64,000 nucleotides of DNA from JANLTX01 sp049840835. Lineage in GTDB: Bacteria > Armatimonadota > Armatimonadia > Armatimonadales > Armatimonadaceae. Under the pieces are notes generated by a model. It did no database searches. It saw only the letters and a program-made list of their open reading frames with translations, and was not told where the DNA came from. This document shows positions 62,675 through 64,000 of the stretch, piece by piece; position 1 is the stretch's first letter, and each line of letters opens with the position of its first letter. Both the position numbers and the translations under genes were made by a program. Location: assembly GCA_049840835.1 (NCBI GenBank), contig JASGJG010000023.1, positions 158,268 to 222,267 on the forward strand, read 5' to 3'.

Positions 62675-63787
62675 ATGGAATACAGATACCTTGGAAACAC
62701 TGGGCTCAAAATCTCAGCTATTGGCTTCGGGAATATGGTGAACGCCAGTGAGCAGCGAGCTGAGATCGATGAAGGGCTGATCTTCAAATGCCTCGAAAAC
62801 GGCATCAACTTCTTTGACACTGCCGAAAGATACAATGATGGTATTTTGATTATTATGTCAGGATAATCAGAGAGAGCTTTGGGAAGAGCTTTGAAGAAAA
62901 GTAAGGTCGATAGGCAAGATGTTGGATTTCGACTAAGTTTTTCCATATTGGAACCAATGTCAATACGACTGCTAATCTCAACAGGAAACATGTTGTTGAG
63001 AGCTTGACGCATCCTTGGGTAGGCTAGGGTTTGGATTATGTTGATGTTAGCTTTGCCTCCGGCTACTCCTTCTGATCCGAAGACTCCAATGGAAGAAATT
63101 TGCGGGGTTTAATAGAGCTATTGAGGATGGCAAAGCTTTCTATTGGGCAACAAGCAACTGGAGTGCCGAAAATATTTATGAAGCTTTCGAAATTTGTGAC
63201 AGGTTGGGGCTTCATCGAGTCCAAATCGCTGATCAGCTTCAATATAACATGTTGGTCAGGAAAGATTTTGAGGTTGAGTTCTAAACCCTTTTCGATAGCA
63301 CAAATACGGATCAACAGTTTGGAGTCCGCTTGCTGGAGGGTTCTTGACAGGAAAATATCTTGGATGGTCTGATTCCTGATGGTTCAAGGTGATGAAATCT
63401 AATTTAGACTTCCATAGTCCAGGATGGCTTGACAGCTGATCTGTATAAAAAGTTTATTCTATGCTCCTCACAACAATACTAAAACTATCGAGGCATTGAG
63501 AGAGCTTCAGGCGGTTAGCCAAGATCTCGGAGGTAATCTTGCGCAGCTGGCGTTGGCTTGGGTATCTGAGAAACCCTAATGTATCTACCGCCATCACAGG
63601 TGCAAGCAAGCCTGAACAGATTGACGATGCAGTAGGAAGTCTTGAATCCTCAAAAGATGGACTCCAGAGCTTGATATGAAGATCAACAAGATATTGGATA
63701 CGACTCCTACTCCCAAGTTCGATTGGAACACTTCTCGGCTGGGACGCCAAGAAGGCAGGCAGAAAAGTGATGGGATAATCAGAATGA
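62675..63787 (+). CDS. Aldo-keto reductase, Kv-beta-like, with frame breaks (ciliate)
   Basis: Begins MEYRYLGNTGLKISAIGFGN, the NADPH-binding edge of the aldo-keto reductase barrel, then ENGINFFDTAERYNDG with the catalytic Asp and Tyr. A 21-nt intron (62841-62861) is followed by DGESERALGRALKKSKVDR and, across several frame changes, HIGTNVN, GFNRAIEDGKAFYWATSNWS, YEAFEICDRLGLHRVQIADQ, QYNMLVRKDFEVEF, STVWSPLAGGFLTGKY and ITGASKPEQIDDAV near the end. It matches the potassium-channel beta-subunit branch. At least five single-base breaks make it either a pseudogene or a poorly called read end; the intact motifs favour the latter. Confidence 0.75.
62841..62861 (+). other. 21-nt intron in the AKR gene
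   Basis: GTATTTTG...TGTCAG, 21 nt, between YND-G and GESERALG. Confidence 0.75.
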
Positions 63788-63879
63788 GTAAGTATCTTCG
63801 TCTTAATTGATTTTTTATCAAATAAATATAGAATTATTTAATATTAAAATTTCAATTTTATTGAAAAATAAATATTATT

Positions 63880-63960
63880 GGGGTTGGGGTTGGGGTTGGG
63901 GTTGGGGTTGGGGTTGGGGTTGGGGTTGGGGTTGGGGTTGGGGTTGGGGTTGGGGTTGGG
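63880..63960 (+). repeat. Right telomere, (GGGGTT)n
   Basis: About thirteen perfect GGGGTT copies, the mirror of the left telomere and nearly the same length (81 versus 85 bases), ending in GGG. Equal ends show that the 15.5-kb molecule is captured whole. Confidence 0.97.
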
Positions 63961-64000
63961 AGGTGCTGTTCGGATTCTATCGTGTTTCCCTATTAACCTT
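63961..64000 (+). other. Nanopore native-barcode adapter, untrimmed
   Basis: The last 40 bases read AGGTGCTG, then 24 bases, then TTAACCTT. The two flanks are those of Oxford Nanopore native barcoding (CAGCACCT and AAGGTTAA in reverse). The 24-base centre (63969-63992, beginning TTCGGATTCT) is, from memory, barcode 04. It is synthetic sequence that was ligated to the natural telomere end and not trimmed. Confidence 0.93.

Noticed and set aside
48582..63787. The ciliate genes are pseudogenes full of stop codons
   Set aside because: UAA and UAG are sense codons here; every gene ends in UGA and conserved motifs are intact.
48582..63787. Standard ciliate code (UAR = Gln)
   Set aside because: Not excluded, but the conserved positions inspected call for Glu (Rab, peptidase, SNARE). 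Kept as the alternative to test.
48449..63960. Eukaryotic genes acquired by the bacterium
   Set aside because: The segment has its own telomeres, code, introns and composition; transfer would not bring all of these.

Overview
The window is two unrelated genomes joined head to tail. Positions 1 to about 48,448 are bacterial chromosome: compact, moderately GC-rich, with Shine-Dalgarno sites, intrinsic terminators and short operons. Positions 48,449 to 63,960 are what appears to be a complete ciliate macronuclear chromosome, with CCCCAA repeats at its left end and GGGGTT repeats at its right end. The last 40 bases (63,961-64,000) are not biological. They have the layout of an Oxford Nanopore native-barcode adapter, so the window ends at an untrimmed read or contig end. 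The bacterial/ciliate join is best explained as a library or assembly chimera, not as gene transfer.

The bacterium looks like a member of Armatimonadota. The main clue is two DUF1559 type IV-pilin-like proteins whose N-terminus continues into FPVFAQAREKARQT, which I know mainly from that phylum. Supporting content is a DUF1587/1592/1588/1585 cytochrome-type protein, GH29 and GH127 glycosidases, a PEP-CTERM protein and HAF-repeat proteins. Left to right: a DUF2723 membrane protein; a large exported protein with a carboxypeptidase-regulatory-like lipoprotein; an alpha-L-fucosidase; a LarA-type racemase; an M48 peptidase with a NurA nuclease; a LolA-like/thioredoxin fusion; a frameshifted pilin gene with a structured leader; a broken DUF4272 gene; aspS; the DUF1592 protein; tandem HAF paralogues; a PolX protein whose polymerase centre looks dead; an IS110 element with a candidate bridge RNA; a DUF4173 protein; a second pilin operon; a MerC/HupE metal cluster; GH127; an ECF sigma factor with an unusual anti-sigma/Wzz fusion; an M14 peptidase; a CPA2 antiporter with a coupled mini-protein; a divergent AraC/SDR pair; a possible new glycosidase; a CPA1 antiporter; and a frameshifted polyphosphate glucokinase. 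At least nine bacterial genes have a -10 hexamer ending 5-6 nt before the start codon, so leaderless transcription seems common beside SD-led genes.

The ciliate chromosome carries twelve recognisable genes: an ATG1/ULK-like kinase, a Rab8-like GTPase, an unknown protein, a TBC RabGAP, a PHO80-like cyclin, a basic protein, a syntaxin-16/Tlg2-like SNARE, an oligopeptidase B-like peptidase, a small secreted protein, a PHD-finger protein, a choline-transporter-like (SLC44) protein and a Kv-beta-like aldo-keto reductase. All end in UGA and contain in-frame UAA and UAG. At family-conserved positions (Rab FxETSAK, oligopeptidase RGGxELG, the Rab KTIEL strand) the reassigned codons fall where glutamate is expected. 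This points to the peritrich code (UAR = Glu) rather than the common ciliate code (UAR = Gln). Introns are tiny: 19-21 nt in most cases, one of 31 nt. Scattered one-base frame breaks, often at homopolymers, are consistent with residual nanopore errors and are worst in the last gene.

All functional names come from reading motifs by eye. No database search was run.
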